Assembly: GCF_004364325.1 (NCBI RefSeq)
Contig: NZ_SOCP01000008.1
Span: 372,001 to 436,000, forward strand
Direction: 5' to 3'
DNA from: Actinophytocola oryzae
GTDB lineage: Bacteria; Actinomycetota; Actinomycetes; Mycobacteriales; Pseudonocardiaceae
Length of the DNA stretch: 64,000 nt
Shown here: positions 24,328 through 35,722 of the stretch, piece after piece
How positions within the stretch are numbered: position 1 is the stretch's first letter
How the letters are laid out: each line of letters opens with the position of its first letter
Program-made: the position numbers and the translations under genes
Notes under the pieces: model-generated
The model's input: the letters and a program-made list of their open reading frames with translations, nothing else
Told to the model about the DNA's origin: nothing
Database searches by the model: none

Positions 24328-24650
24328 GGCGCATTTTTTGGCTTGGGGTCGGCGTGGCCGCTGGCGTAGCGTTGTCACGGAAAGCCAGGCAGACGGCTCA
24401 TCAGGCCACCCCCGCGGGCATCGCGGGTAACCTGGGTGACGCGATCAGTGAGCTCGCGGGTGCGATCGGCTCGTTCGGTGCCGACGTCCGCGCGGGCATG
24501 GAGGAACGGGAAGACGAGTTGTCCGAGGTTGTGGAGCAGCGGTCCGGGGTCAGCCCCGTGGCGCGGCGTGCCCTCGGCGCCAGTGACGAGGGCCGTGGCC
24601 GGCGTGCGAGCCGGCCCGCCGACGCGCGAGCTCGCAGGGCGGGCAGCTGA
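24324..24650 (+). CDS. Small protein of the alaS neighbourhood (DUF6167-like)
   Basis: A 108-residue protein with a short hydrophobic N-terminus, RRIFWLGVGVAAGVALSRKAR. A helix LGDAISELAGAIGSFGADVRAGMEEREDEL and a basic, disordered C-terminus follow. It is translationally coupled to the DUF948 gene through ATGA. Its position directly before alaS and its make-up fit the DUF6167 family; that name is from memory and the function is unknown. Confidence 0.7.
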   Translation: MRRIFWLGVGVAAGVALSRKARQTAHQATPAGIAGNLGDAISELAGAIGSFGADVRAGMEEREDELSEVVEQRSGVSPVARRALGASDEGRGRRASRPADARARRAGS

Positions 24651-24720
24651 GCAGCGTCCGTGGCGCCGCCCTGTCCGCCGTGCCGGACCCTCGCACCTTC
24701 TCGACACCAAGGACCCGACC

Positions 24721-27386
<2,666 letters not shown>

Positions 27387-27390
<4 letters not shown>

Positions 27391-27896
27391 GAGAGCCTGA
27401 CAGGCCGGGCACCGGTGATCCGGGGCCCGGCCGCAGGCTGGGCGTTGATGTTGGATCCGTACGGGTTGGGGTCGCAGTGAGTGATCCGGCTCCCTTCCTC
27501 GCGACGCCTTTGGTTACGCTGTCCCGCGACGAAAGCTGGGACAGCGACCTCGATCGGCTGACCGAGCTCGTCACCGAGTACGAGGTGGTCGAAGTGGTGG
27601 TTGGTTTACCGAGGACGTTGTCGGGACAGCACGGCAAGGCCGCGTCCATCGCCTCGTCCTACGCACGGAAGCTGGCGCGGCGCGTGCGCCCGGTTCCGGT
27701 ACGGCTGTCGGACGAGCGGTTCACGACGGTCGCCGCCAACAGAATGCTCATGGAACGCGGTATGCGGGGGGAGAAACGACGGACGGTGGTCGACCAGGCC
27801 GCCGCCGTCGAGATCCTGCAGGCCTGGCTGGACGCGCGGCAGGGTCTGCGGGAGACGCGGGAACACCTGACCCCACCGGAGGCACCGCAGTCATGA
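27387..27896 (+). CDS. ruvX: RuvX/YqgF Holliday-junction resolvase-like nuclease
   Basis: A 169-residue RNase H-fold protein. GRRLGVDVGSVRVGVAVSD holds the first catalytic Asp, VVEVVVGLPRTLSGQHGKAA is the conserved GLP region, and RLSDERFTTVAANRML and VVDQAAAVEILQAWLD supply the remaining acidic residues. It is proposed to process Holliday junctions or pre-16S rRNA ends. Overlapping ATGA junctions link it to alaS and mltG. Confidence 0.94.
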
Positions 27897-29122
27897 CCTA
27901 TCACGACGACGACCTCGACCTGTTCGCCGACGAGGCCCGCACCGAACGTGTGCGTCCCGTGCGGCGAACCGAGGCCAAGCGACACGCACCGCCGCCCCGC
28001 AAGAAGAAGCGCCGCGTCGGCCTGTGGCTGGGCATGGTCGTGGTGCTCGCCCTGATCGCGGGTGGCGGGTACTACGGCTACAAGCAGCTCACCGGCATCG
28101 GCGACTACGACGACTACACCGGTCAGGGCACCGAGGACGTCGTCATCCAGGTCAAGGGCGGCGAGTCGACCGGCGACATCGCGACCACCCTGACCGACGC
28201 GGGCGTGGTGGCGAGCACCAGGGCGTTCATCACGGCCTCCGAGTCCAACGCCAAGGTGCGCGGCGTGCAGCCGGGCTACTACGTGATGAAGAAGAAGTCC
28301 TCCGGCGCGAAGGCGGTCGACCAGATCGTCGACCCCAAGGCGCGGGTCGGGCAGCTGGAGGTCCGGGGTGGTGCGCAGCTGCAGAACATCGCCCAGGGGA
28401 ACGGGGTGGTCGACGGCATCATCGCGAAGCTCGCCAAGGCGTCGTGTGCCGAGATCAACGGCAAGAGCACGTGCGTGGCCCCCGAGCAGCTGGCCGAGGT
28501 CGCCAACACCGCGGACCTGGCCAAGCTGGGCGTGCCGGAGTGGGCGGTCCCGAGTGCGGCCAAGGCCGAGCCGCAGCGGCGGCTGGAGGGCCTGATCGTG
28601 CCGGGCGTCTACGACGTGAAGCCCGGCTCGCCCCCCGAGGATTTGTGGAAGCAGTTGTTAACCGAGTCGGCGGAGCAGCTCCAGGCGTGGAACATGCCGA
28701 CTATCGCCGACGACACCGGCTACACCCCCTACGAGGTTCTCGTGATGGCTTCCCTGGTGGAGAAGGAAGCGATCACGAACGACTTCGGCAAGGTCTCCAG
28801 GGTGACCTACAACCGCCTGCACGAAGGCATGCGGCTCGAGTACGACTCGACGATCAACTACGTGCTCGACCGTCCCGAGATCACCACGAACGAGTCGGAC
28901 CGCGAGAAGGTCGGACCGTACAACACCTATGACAACACGGGCCTGCCGCCGACGCCGATCGGGTCCCCGAGCGGGGAGGCACTGAAGGCGGCCGCCGCTC
29001 CGGAGCCCGGTACGTGGCTGTACTTCGTGAAGTGCGAGAAGAACGGCACGTCCTGCTTCGCGACCACGCACGAAGAGCACCTGGCGAACAGGGCGAGGGC
29101 CCAGGAGAACGGTGCCTACTGA
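27893..29122 (+). CDS. mltG: MltG endolytic murein transglycosylase
   Basis: A 409-residue protein with a charged cytoplasmic N-terminus (PPPRKKKRRVG) and one membrane helix (about residues 42-62). A LysM-like region with VVIQVKGGESTGDIATTLTDAGV and the YceG/MltG catalytic domain follow. SLVEKEA with the catalytic Glu290, YDSTINYVL, YNTYDNTGLPPTPIGSPS and TWLYFVKCEKNGTSCFATTHEEH are diagnostic. It cuts nascent glycan strands at the outer face of the membrane. Its stop overlaps the aroE GTG. Confidence 0.95.
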   Translation: MTYHDDDLDLFADEARTERVRPVRRTEAKRHAPPPRKKKRRVGLWLGMVVVLALIAGGGYYGYKQLTGIGDYDDYTGQGTEDVVIQVKGGESTGDIATTLTDAGVVASTRAFITASESNAKVRGVQPGYYVMKKKSSGAKAVDQIVDPKARVGQLEVRGGAQLQNIAQGNGVVDGIIAKLAKASCAEINGKSTCVAPEQLAEVANTADLAKLGVPEWAVPSAAKAEPQRRLEGLIVPGVYDVKPGSPPEDLWKQLLTESAEQLQAWNMPTIADDTGYTPYEVLVMASLVEKEAITNDFGKVSRVTYNRLHEGMRLEYDSTINYVLDRPEITTNESDREKVGPYNTYDNTGLPPTPIGSPSGEALKAAAAPEPGTWLYFVKCEKNGTSCFATTHEEHLANRARAQENGAY

Positions 29123-29963
29123 GCCTCGCCACGCTGCCGTAGTGGGCAAGCCGGTGGCACACTCGCTGTCCCCGGTACTGCACACGGCCGCCTACGAGGC
29201 CCTGGGCCTGAACTGGACGTACACGCGGTTGGAGGCGTCGGAGGCCGAGCTTCCGGCGCTGGTGGCGAACCTCGACGAGTCGTGGGTCGGCCTGTCGGTG
29301 ACGATGCCCGGCAAACGCGCGGCCCTGGAGGTGGCGACGACGACCACCCCTCGCGCCAGGGCGGTCGGCGCGGCGAACACGCTGGTCAGGACTGCGGACG
29401 GCTGGGCGGCGGACTGCACGGACGTCGACGGCGTGACCGGTGCGCTGCGGGCCGTCGGGTACGTCCCCGGCCCGGAGGGCGTCGTGTTGGGCGCTGGTGG
29501 CACGGCGTGTGCGGCGCTGGCCGGGCTGGCGGCGCTGGGCGTGTCCTCGGCCACGGTGGTCGTGCGTGACATGACGAGGGCGTCGGAGGCGGTGGCGTGC
29601 GCCTCGGCGGTCGGGCTGGCGGTCGAGGTCCTGGCGTGGGCGTCTGCGGACTTCACGGGGCTGGCGTCCTCGACGTCGGTGCTGGTGAACACGACCCCGC
29701 CCGCGGCCGTCCAGGAGCTGGTACCCGCGCTGTCACTGGCCCCGTGCGTGCTGGACGTGATCTACCACCCGTGGCCGACCCCACTGGCGGCGTCGGTGGC
29801 CGACCGAGGCGGGGTGCTGGCGACAGGCCTGGACATGTTGCTGCACCAGGCATTCGGCCAGGTCGCACAGTTCACCGGCCGCGAACCCCCACGTGAGGCC
29901 ATGCGTGAGGCGCTGCGGACGAACACGGGTGGACTCCTGCCGCTGCCGCTCCAGTCTGGTTGA
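29112..29963 (+). CDS. aroE: Shikimate dehydrogenase
   Basis: A 283-residue enzyme that reduces 3-dehydroshikimate to shikimate. HSLSPVLHTAAY binds shikimate, LSVTMPGKRAALEVA contains the catalytic Lys, and CTDVDG holds the partner Asp. EGVVLGAGGTACAALAGLAALG is the dinucleotide-binding loop, followed by NTTPP and GLDMLLHQAFGQVAQFTG at the end. It starts at a GTG inside mltG, 10 bp before the mltG stop, so it is coupled. Confidence 0.95.
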   Translation: MPTEPRHAAVVGKPVAHSLSPVLHTAAYEALGLNWTYTRLEASEAELPALVANLDESWVGLSVTMPGKRAALEVATTTTPRARAVGAANTLVRTADGWAADCTDVDGVTGALRAVGYVPGPEGVVLGAGGTACAALAGLAALGVSSATVVVRDMTRASEAVACASAVGLAVEVLAWASADFTGLASSTSVLVNTTPPAAVQELVPALSLAPCVLDVIYHPWPTPLAASVADRGGVLATGLDMLLHQAFGQVAQFTGREPPREAMREALRTNTGGLLPLPLQSG

Positions 29964-30149
29964 CGTGAGCCGGACTGGTACGAGCACTGCATGCTGGGAC
30001 TTCGTGACCGGCTGCGCACCAACGAGGCGGACCGGAACCGTTACGCGGCGGTGAAACGCGAACTGTCCAAGAAGGAATGGCGCCACGTGCAGGACTACGG
30101 CGACGCGACCACGGTGGTCACGGACATCCTGACACGTGCCCTTCCCTGA
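29964..30149 (+). pseudogene. GrpB-family (UPF0157) C-terminal remnant
   Basis: Directly after the aroE stop, the same frame encodes DWYEHCMLGLRDRLRTNEAD, then RNRYAAVKRELSKKEWRHVQ, DYGDATTVVTDILTRALP and a TGA at 30147. This matches the C-terminal helices of actinobacterial GrpB proteins (LRDxLRxxPxDRxxYxxxKRELA...DYxDAK...ILxRA). The nucleotidyltransferase-like N-terminal two thirds are missing. An ATG exists at 29991, so a 52-residue fragment could be made, but it looks like a deletion remnant. Confidence 0.6.
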
Positions 30150-30223
30150 CTTTCCCGTACGAGAGTCCCATTCGCTCGCCCTCCGCCTTGCCCCTCCCGG
30201 TCTCCCCACCCGATCCTTGACCC

Positions 30224-30862
30224 ATGAACACCTCACTCCTCCTCGCAAGCGCAGGCGCCACAACAGGTACGTGTGGCCAACTCCTACTGACACGCCTCTC
30301 CCGTGGCGCATCCGTCCACAAAGGATGGTGTGCACTGGGTGTGGCGCTCCTCTGGGCCCTGGTGGGCTGGCGAGCAGCGGCAGGCCACCTCCCGTGGTGG
30401 TGGCTGCCAGTCCCACTCCTGGTGGGCTGGCTGGCGGTGATGTTGACGGTGGTGGACCTCAGACACCGCCGCCTACCGAACGCACTGACACTGCCGGCCT
30501 ACCCGGCAACCGCGGCGACGATGACAATGGCGACGACTCAGGGAGGTCACCAGATCGCCCAAGGTGCACTGCTGGGCGCGGTAACCCTGGGCGGCGCGTA
30601 CCTGGCAGCACACACTCTCTCCCCACAGGCGATGGGCGCAGGCGACGTCAAACTGTCCGGCACCCAGGGCGCGGTGATGGGCGCGGTGGGCCTACCGGCA
30701 CTGATCGTGGGCACAACCCTGGCCGCGTTACTGACCCTGCTCCTGAACGCGACGGCCCCACGCCGCACACGCGACCGATGGCGCTCCGGCGTCCCACACG
30801 GCCCGGCCTTACTGGCGGCAACCTACGTAGTGGCAACGTTCCCGACCATACAGCCGCCGTAG
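30224..30862 (+). CDS. Type IV prepilin peptidase (A24 family)
   Basis: A 212-residue polytopic membrane protein of the aspartic prepilin peptidase family. The two catalytic Asp motifs are MLTVVDLRHRRLPNALTLP and MGAGDVKLSG (GxGDxK). There are about six hydrophobic helices. The N-terminal methylase-type domain of PilD is absent, as in the short TadV/CpaA-like and other actinobacterial A24 enzymes. No pilus genes are nearby in the window, so it must serve substrates encoded elsewhere. Confidence 0.88.
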   Translation: MNTSLLLASAGATTGTCGQLLLTRLSRGASVHKGWCALGVALLWALVGWRAAAGHLPWWWLPVPLLVGWLAVMLTVVDLRHRRLPNALTLPAYPATAATMTMATTQGGHQIAQGALLGAVTLGGAYLAAHTLSPQAMGAGDVKLSGTQGAVMGAVGLPALIVGTTLAALLTLLLNATAPRRTRDRWRSGVPHGPALLAATYVVATFPTIQPP

Positions 30863-30920
30863 GAGCACGATTCGTCGGTGCGGCCAGGTGGCGACGCGCA
30901 GGTGACCCGGGCCGGGCTGC

Positions 30921-31778
30921 TCACCCGGTGACGTCCTCCGCCCAATGCCCTGGCCGGTGCTCCGGTCGACGCAGGTCGGCCAGCAGTCCGAAGTGGTCAC
31001 TGAGCCAAACGCCGTCAACGGGATCGGTGAACAGCATGCGACAGTCCGCGACCTCCAGTGCAGGGCCGTAAGCCCCGCTCCGGACGAGGACGTGGTCGAT
31101 CCGACGCCCTCGTTCCGACGGCAGCTGCCCAGCCCGAACCAGCGGATTGCGAGGGCTGAACGTGTGGCCTGGACGGTCCCCGTGCACGGCCGCCCAGGCG
31201 TCCTCGTACCGCACGCTGAACCCGTCCAACGACTGCTTGCCGGTCAGAAACCGAACACTGGCGGCGTCCGTAGCCGCGTTGAGATCTCCAAGGAGGACAA
31301 CAGGAAGCTCGTCCCGGTCGGCAGCCAGCTCCTCGACGAAACGAGCCGTGGCGACGGCCTGGCGCTCCCTCGCGTGCTCGAAGGGAAGCTCGAACGTCCC
31401 ACGGTGATGCACGACGAGAACCGAGCCGATCGGTTGCGGCGCCAACACTTCAACGGCCACCGCGGTCGCCCTGACCGCCTGTGGCCCCTCACCCGAAACC
31501 GGCACGTCGAGCGCATGGACCGCCGCGACGGGCAACCGAGTCGCAAGACACTCCCCAGCTCCAGCAGACGAACCACCTGGAAGGTCGACGACCGTGAACT
31601 CCGACCCGAGCAACTCGGCAACCTGGTCCGAGTCAGCCCCGCGCGTCACCTCCTGCAAGGCGACGATGTCCGCACCGAGCCCGGGAAAGACCCGACGCAT
31701 GATCCGGTGCCGAGCCGGTCCGTCAGCCTCGGCAATGGTGAGCACGTTGTACGTGACCACACGAAGGATGTCCGACAT
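30921..31778 (-). CDS. Endonuclease/exonuclease/phosphatase (EEP) family protein
   Basis: A 285-residue cytoplasmic protein. LRVVTYNVLTIAEADG gives the N-terminal Asn of the EEP fold, DIVALQEVTRGAD the metal-binding Glu, and VVLLGDLNAATDAASVRFL the catalytic GDxN. GRRIDHVLVRSG and VWLSDHFGLLADL form the final SDH motif. All active-site residues are present. Substrate (DNA, phosphoinositide or other phosphodiester) is unknown. ATG 31778 gives the normal family start. It is convergent with the prepilin peptidase. Confidence 0.88.
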   Translation of the reverse strand: MSDILRVVTYNVLTIAEADGPARHRIMRRVFPGLGADIVALQEVTRGADSDQVAELLGSEFTVVDLPGGSSAGAGECLATRLPVAAVHALDVPVSGEGPQAVRATAVAVEVLAPQPIGSVLVVHHRGTFELPFEHARERQAVATARFVEELAADRDELPVVLLGDLNAATDAASVRFLTGKQSLDGFSVRYEDAWAAVHGDRPGHTFSPRNPLVRAGQLPSERGRRIDHVLVRSGAYGPALEVADCRMLFTDPVDGVWLSDHFGLLADLRRPEHRPGHWAEDVTG

Positions 31779-31974
31779 CCGGCGAGGATGCCACGTCCCG
31801 GCACGATTCGCGGGACCAACGACGCCGGTCGCTGATCCAGCGCCCGGTCCAGGGTCCACGCACGAGATCGCGGTGCGGCGGCGGGTGAGGAGGTGTTGGT
31901 GACGGCCGACGCCGTCGCCCTCGTGCCCTGGCCCGGAATACGCGCCGGCTGATGTCGGGCGGCGTGGGTCTCGT

Positions 31975-32300
31975 TCAGGGCGTGGACGCCGGTAATCCGG
32001 GGGAGCGGGCGGCATCGGCGACGACGAAGGCGTCCCGGGCGTCGGCCTTCACACGATCGGGTAGAGGTGGCGATGCGGCATCGTCAGCTCAGGTATGTGA
32101 GCAACGTGCTGGCCGGGGCCGCGGCGACCGGCGACGCGGCGATCGTCTCGGGCTGGTCAACGACCATCGGCAGCGGTCCGTGCGCGGCGGGCTTGTCGGA
32201 CAACGACCGCAGTCTCGGTTCGTTGTTGGGCAGGGGGCCGTCGTGCAGCCGGTGCCGGTCGGGTCCAGGCCAACGGCGTGGCTCTGGCGCCGGTGGCGCT
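31975..32300 (-). pseudogene. Decayed IS110-family transposase remnant
   Basis: Two out-of-phase pieces on the minus strand match the N-terminal DEDD region of IS110 transposases. The first is LPNNEPRLRSLSDKPAAHGP, then MVVDQPETIAASPVA (coding on 32084 to about 32245). The second is VKADARDAFVVADAARS (31975-32061), which corresponds to the usual KTDARDAxVIADAAR. Frameshifts and stops separate them, and the rest of the transposase is gone. Most of the 630-bp gap between the EEP gene and aroC is accounted for by this relic; 31779-31974 holds nothing I can identify. Confidence 0.7.
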
Positions 32301-32408
32301 CGCCGCTCGAGGCGGATGGGGCACCTGCCGGCGTCGCCGGCCGGGTCACCAGCCCGGCCCTAGGTAACCGCTGATCGGAGCTTTAGGAGGACATGACAGG
32401 ATCGACAG

Positions 32409-33590
32409 GTGCTGCGTTGGATCACCGCTGGAGAGTCACACGGGCCTGCTTTGGTAGCCGTGCTGGAGGGCATGGTCGCCGGGGTCGAGGTCACGACCGA
32501 CGACCTCGCGAAGCAGCTTGCCCGGCGACGTCTCGGGCTCGGGCGTAGCCCGAGGATGGGCTTCGAGACCGACCGGGTCGAGTTTCTCGGCGGGGTGCGT
32601 CACGGGCTGACCCAGGGCGGCCCTGTCGCGGTGCGGATCGACAACGCCGAGTGGCCCAAGTGGGAGAAGGTCATGTCCGCGGACCCCGTGGACCCCGACG
32701 AGCTGGCCAACCTCGCCCGCAACGAGCCGCTGACCCGGCCGCGGCCCGGCCACGCCGACCTCGCCGGCATGCAGAAGTTCGGCTTCGACGACGCGCGGCC
32801 GGTGCTCGAACGCTCCAGTGCGCGGGAGACCGCCGCCAGGACCGCGCTCGGCACGGTCGCCCGTGGCTTCCTGCGACAGCTGCTCGACGTGGAGATCGTG
32901 AGCCACGTCGTCTCCATCGGCGCGGCCGAGGCACCCGACGGGCCGCCGCCGGGGCCCGACGACCTCGACACGGTCGACGCCAGCCCCGTGCGGGCGTTCG
33001 ACCCCGCGGGCACCGAGGCCATGGTCGCCGAGGTCGAGGCCGTCAAGGAGGCAGGCGACACCGTCGGCGGCGTCATCGAGATCCTCGCCTACGGGCTCCC
33101 GCCGGGGCTCGGTTCGCACGTGCACTGGGACCGTCGGCTCGACGCGCGTCTCGCCGCCGCCCTGATGGGTGTCCAGGCGATGAAGGGTGTCGAGATCGGC
33201 GACGGGTTCACCACCGCGCGCCGCTGGGGGAGCAAGGCGCACGACGAGATCGACCCCGCCAACCCCGGTGTCTCCCGGCGCACCAACCGCGCCGGTGGTC
33301 TCGAGGGTGGCATCACCAACGGCGAACCACTGCGGGCCCGGGTCGCGATGAAGCCGATCTCGACCGTCCCGCGTGCACTGTCGACCGTGGACACCAGGAC
33401 GGGCGAACCGGCCGTCGCGATCCACCAGCGGTCGGACGTGTGTGCGGTGCCGCGTGCGGGCGTGGTCCTCGAGTCCGTCGTCGCGCTCGTGCTCGCCGAG
33501 GCCGCCCTGGAGAAGTTCGGCGGCGACTCCATCGGCGAGACCCGCCGCAACGCCGAGTCCTACCTCAAGGCACTTCAGGAGCGCTGGTGA
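32409..33590 (+). CDS. aroC: Chorismate synthase
   Basis: A 393-residue FMN-dependent enzyme making chorismate from EPSP. The signatures are complete: LRWITAGESHGPALVAVLEG at the start, GLGRSPRMGFETDRVEFLGG, RPGHADLAGMQKFGFDDARPVLERSSARETAARTALG in pieces across 110-145, and AIHQRSDVCAVPRAGVV near the end. GTG start. The stop overlaps the GTG of aroK (GTGA), opening the aroC-aroK-aroB-aroQ block. Confidence 0.97.
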   Translation: MLRWITAGESHGPALVAVLEGMVAGVEVTTDDLAKQLARRRLGLGRSPRMGFETDRVEFLGGVRHGLTQGGPVAVRIDNAEWPKWEKVMSADPVDPDELANLARNEPLTRPRPGHADLAGMQKFGFDDARPVLERSSARETAARTALGTVARGFLRQLLDVEIVSHVVSIGAAEAPDGPPPGPDDLDTVDASPVRAFDPAGTEAMVAEVEAVKEAGDTVGGVIEILAYGLPPGLGSHVHWDRRLDARLAAALMGVQAMKGVEIGDGFTTARRWGSKAHDEIDPANPGVSRRTNRAGGLEGGITNGEPLRARVAMKPISTVPRALSTVDTRTGEPAVAIHQRSDVCAVPRAGVVLESVVALVLAEAALEKFGGDSIGETRRNAESYLKALQERW

Positions 33591-34099
33591 CCGGGCCCGT
33601 GCTGATCCTCGTCGGACCGCCTGGATCCGGGAAGAGCACCGTCGGCCGCCTGGCCGCCGAACGCCTCGGCGTCGGGTTCCGTGACTTCGACGACGACCTC
33701 GAGCGTGCGCACGGCCTCCCCGCGGGAGAGCTCGTCGTGCAGCTGGGCCGTGAGAAGTTCCAGGAGTCGGAGCGCGAGCTGCTCGGGGACCTCCTCCCCA
33801 AGCACGACGGGGTCCTCGCGCTGGGCGGTGGCACCCCGACCGCACCCGGCGTGCCCGAGCTGCTGAAGGGCCACCACGTGGTGTTCCTCGACGTGAACCT
33901 CGACCAGCTGCTGCGCCGCGAGGGCCTCGTGCCGCTGCACCCGTGGCTGCTGCCGAACCCCCGCGCCCACCTGCGTGAGCTGCTGAACACCCGCCGCCCC
34001 GTCTACACGGCGGTCGCGGCCACGACGATCCAGACCAGCGAGCGCACCCCGGACGACGTCCTGGCCGACGTGCTCGCGTCGATGCCCGCGGCAGGCTGA
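33587..34099 (+). CDS. aroK: Shikimate kinase
   Basis: A 170-residue P-loop kinase. LILVGPPGSGKSTVGRLAA is Walker A, FRDFDDDLERA holds the shikimate-binding Asp, and GREKFQESERELL carries the binding Arg. VLALGGGTP is the Gly-rich strand and LLNTRRPVYTAVA the lid and late Arg. It starts at a GTG inside the aroC stop. Length is normal for the AroK/AroL family. Confidence 0.95.
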   Translation: MTGPVLILVGPPGSGKSTVGRLAAERLGVGFRDFDDDLERAHGLPAGELVVQLGREKFQESERELLGDLLPKHDGVLALGGGTPTAPGVPELLKGHHVVFLDVNLDQLLRREGLVPLHPWLLPNPRAHLRELLNTRRPVYTAVAATTIQTSERTPDDVLADVLASMPAAG

Positions 34100-34187
34100 C
34101 CGGCTTCCCGGACGAACGCGACGCCCGGCCCCGGGACGTGCGGCGCGTGCCATGATTTTGCCTTCGGCTAGGTGGAGGAGTGTCGCC

Positions 34188-35273
34188 GTGGGAGCGGAGC
34201 CGGTCCGGATCAAGGTCGCGACCGATCGGGCTTATGACGTCGTCATCGGGCGTGGTCTCGGGGACGACGTCGTCGCCGCCGTGGCCGGATCGTCCACAGT
34301 GGCCGTCGTGCACCCACCCACGTTGGACACGCTCGCCGGAGCGACCCTGGAGCGGTTGCGCGACAGCGGGGTGGACGCGCACCTGCTGACCGTGCCCGAC
34401 GCCGAGGCGGGCAAGACCCTCGACGTCGCCGGACGCTGCTGGGACGCCCTCGCCGCCATGGGGATGGACCGCGGCGGCACCGTCGTCGCGCTCGGGGGCG
34501 GTGCGGTCACCGACCTCGGGGGCTACGTCGCCGCCTCCTGGATGCGCGGGGTCCGGCTGGTGAACGTGCCCACCACCCTCCTCGGGATGGTCGACGCCGC
34601 CGTCGGGGGCAAGACCGGGATCAACATCGGCGCGGGCAAGAACCTCGTCGGTGCCTTCCACGAGCCCGGGACCGTCATCGTCGACCTCACCACCCTGCGC
34701 ACCCTGCCCCGCGAGGAGCTCGTGCCCGGCATGGCCGAGGTGCTCAAGGGCGGCTTCATCGCCGACCCCGGGATCCTCGACCTGTTCGAGGCCGACCCCG
34801 CCGCCGCACTCGATCCGGACGGGGACGTCCTCGCCGAGCTGGTTCGCCGCAAGATCCAGGTCAAGGCCGACGTCGTCGCGGCCGACCTGCGGGAGTCGTC
34901 CCTGCGGGAGATCCTCAACTACGGCCACACGCTCGGCCACGCCATCGAACGCCGCGAGCGGTACCGGTGGCGGCACGGGGCGGCGGTCAGCGTCGGGCTC
35001 GTCTTCGCCGCCGAGCTGGCCAGGGCCGCCGGACGGCTCGACGACGCCACCGCCGACCGGCACCGTGCGGTGCTCGACGCCATCGGGCTGCCCACCACCT
35101 ACGAGCCGGGTGCCCTCCCCGAGCTGGTCACGACCATGCTGGGGGACAAGAAGACCCGGGCGGGGCGGCTTCGCTTCGTCGTCCTCGACGGTCTGGCCAA
35201 CCCGGGGCGGCTGGAGGATCCGGCGCCGGAGCTGCTCGCCGCGGCCTACGACAGGATCAGCTCGCCGAGCTGA
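34188..35273 (+). CDS. aroB: 3-dehydroquinate synthase
   Basis: A 361-residue NAD- and metal-dependent enzyme converting DAHP to 3-dehydroquinate. VVALGGGAVTDLGGYVAASW is the NAD-binding Gly-rich loop, TTLLGMVDAAVGGKTGIN and GKNLVGAFHEPG are the next conserved blocks, and ILNYGHTLGHAIE and RHGAAVSVGLVF hold the metal-ligand His residues. The GTG at 34188 has GGTGGAGGAG 7-16 bp upstream, which decides this start over the upstream ATG. Confidence 0.96.
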   Translation: MGAEPVRIKVATDRAYDVVIGRGLGDDVVAAVAGSSTVAVVHPPTLDTLAGATLERLRDSGVDAHLLTVPDAEAGKTLDVAGRCWDALAAMGMDRGGTVVALGGGAVTDLGGYVAASWMRGVRLVNVPTTLLGMVDAAVGGKTGINIGAGKNLVGAFHEPGTVIVDLTTLRTLPREELVPGMAEVLKGGFIADPGILDLFEADPAAALDPDGDVLAELVRRKIQVKADVVAADLRESSLREILNYGHTLGHAIERRERYRWRHGAAVSVGLVFAAELARAAGRLDDATADRHRAVLDAIGLPTTYEPGALPELVTTMLGDKKTRAGRLRFVVLDGLANPGRLEDPAPELLAAAYDRISSPS

Positions 35274-35293
35274 ACCCGGAAGGAGTCGAAACC

Positions 35294-35722
35294 ATGAAGG
35301 TGTTGGTGCTCAACGGGCCCAACCTCGGCCGGTTGGGCACCCGCGAGCCCGACGTCTACGGCCGCACCACCTACGCCGACCTCGTCGCCATCTGCGAGAA
35401 GACCGGTTCCGAGCTGGGACTCGACGTCACGGTCCGCCAGACCGACCACGAGGGCGAGATGATCGGCTGGATCCACGACGCCGCCGACCACGGGCACCCC
35501 GTCGTCCTCAACGCGGGCGCCTGGACGCACTACTCGATCGCCGTCCGCGACGCCTGCGCGCTGCTCACCGCGCCGCTGGTCGAGGTGCACATCACCAACG
35601 TGCACAAGCGCGAGGAGTTCCGCCACCACAGCTACCTCTCCGCCATCGCCAGCGGCGTCATCGTCGGACTCGGGATCGACGGGTACACGCTCGCGCTGCG
35701 CTGGCTCAAGGACAACGCGTGA
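35294..35722 (+). CDS. aroQ: 3-dehydroquinate dehydratase, type II
   Basis: A 142-residue dodecameric dehydratase. LNGPNLGRLGTREPDVYG carries the catalytic Arg and Tyr, RQTDHEGEMIGWIHDA and LNAGAWTHYSIAVRDA are conserved substrate-binding blocks, and VEVHITNVHKREEFRHHS includes the catalytic-site His. ATG 35294 has an AGGAG about 10 bp upstream. The stop overlaps the GTG of the GNAT-VOC gene. Confidence 0.95.
   Translation: MKVLVLNGPNLGRLGTREPDVYGRTTYADLVAICEKTGSELGLDVTVRQTDHEGEMIGWIHDAADHGHPVVLNAGAWTHYSIAVRDACALLTAPLVEVHITNVHKREEFRHHSYLSAIASGVIVGLGIDGYTLALRWLKDNA

Noticed and set aside
32436..35063. 875-codon minus-strand frame opposite aroC-aroK-aroB
   Set aside because: Spans three well-supported aro genes on the plus strand and contains no recognisable protein.
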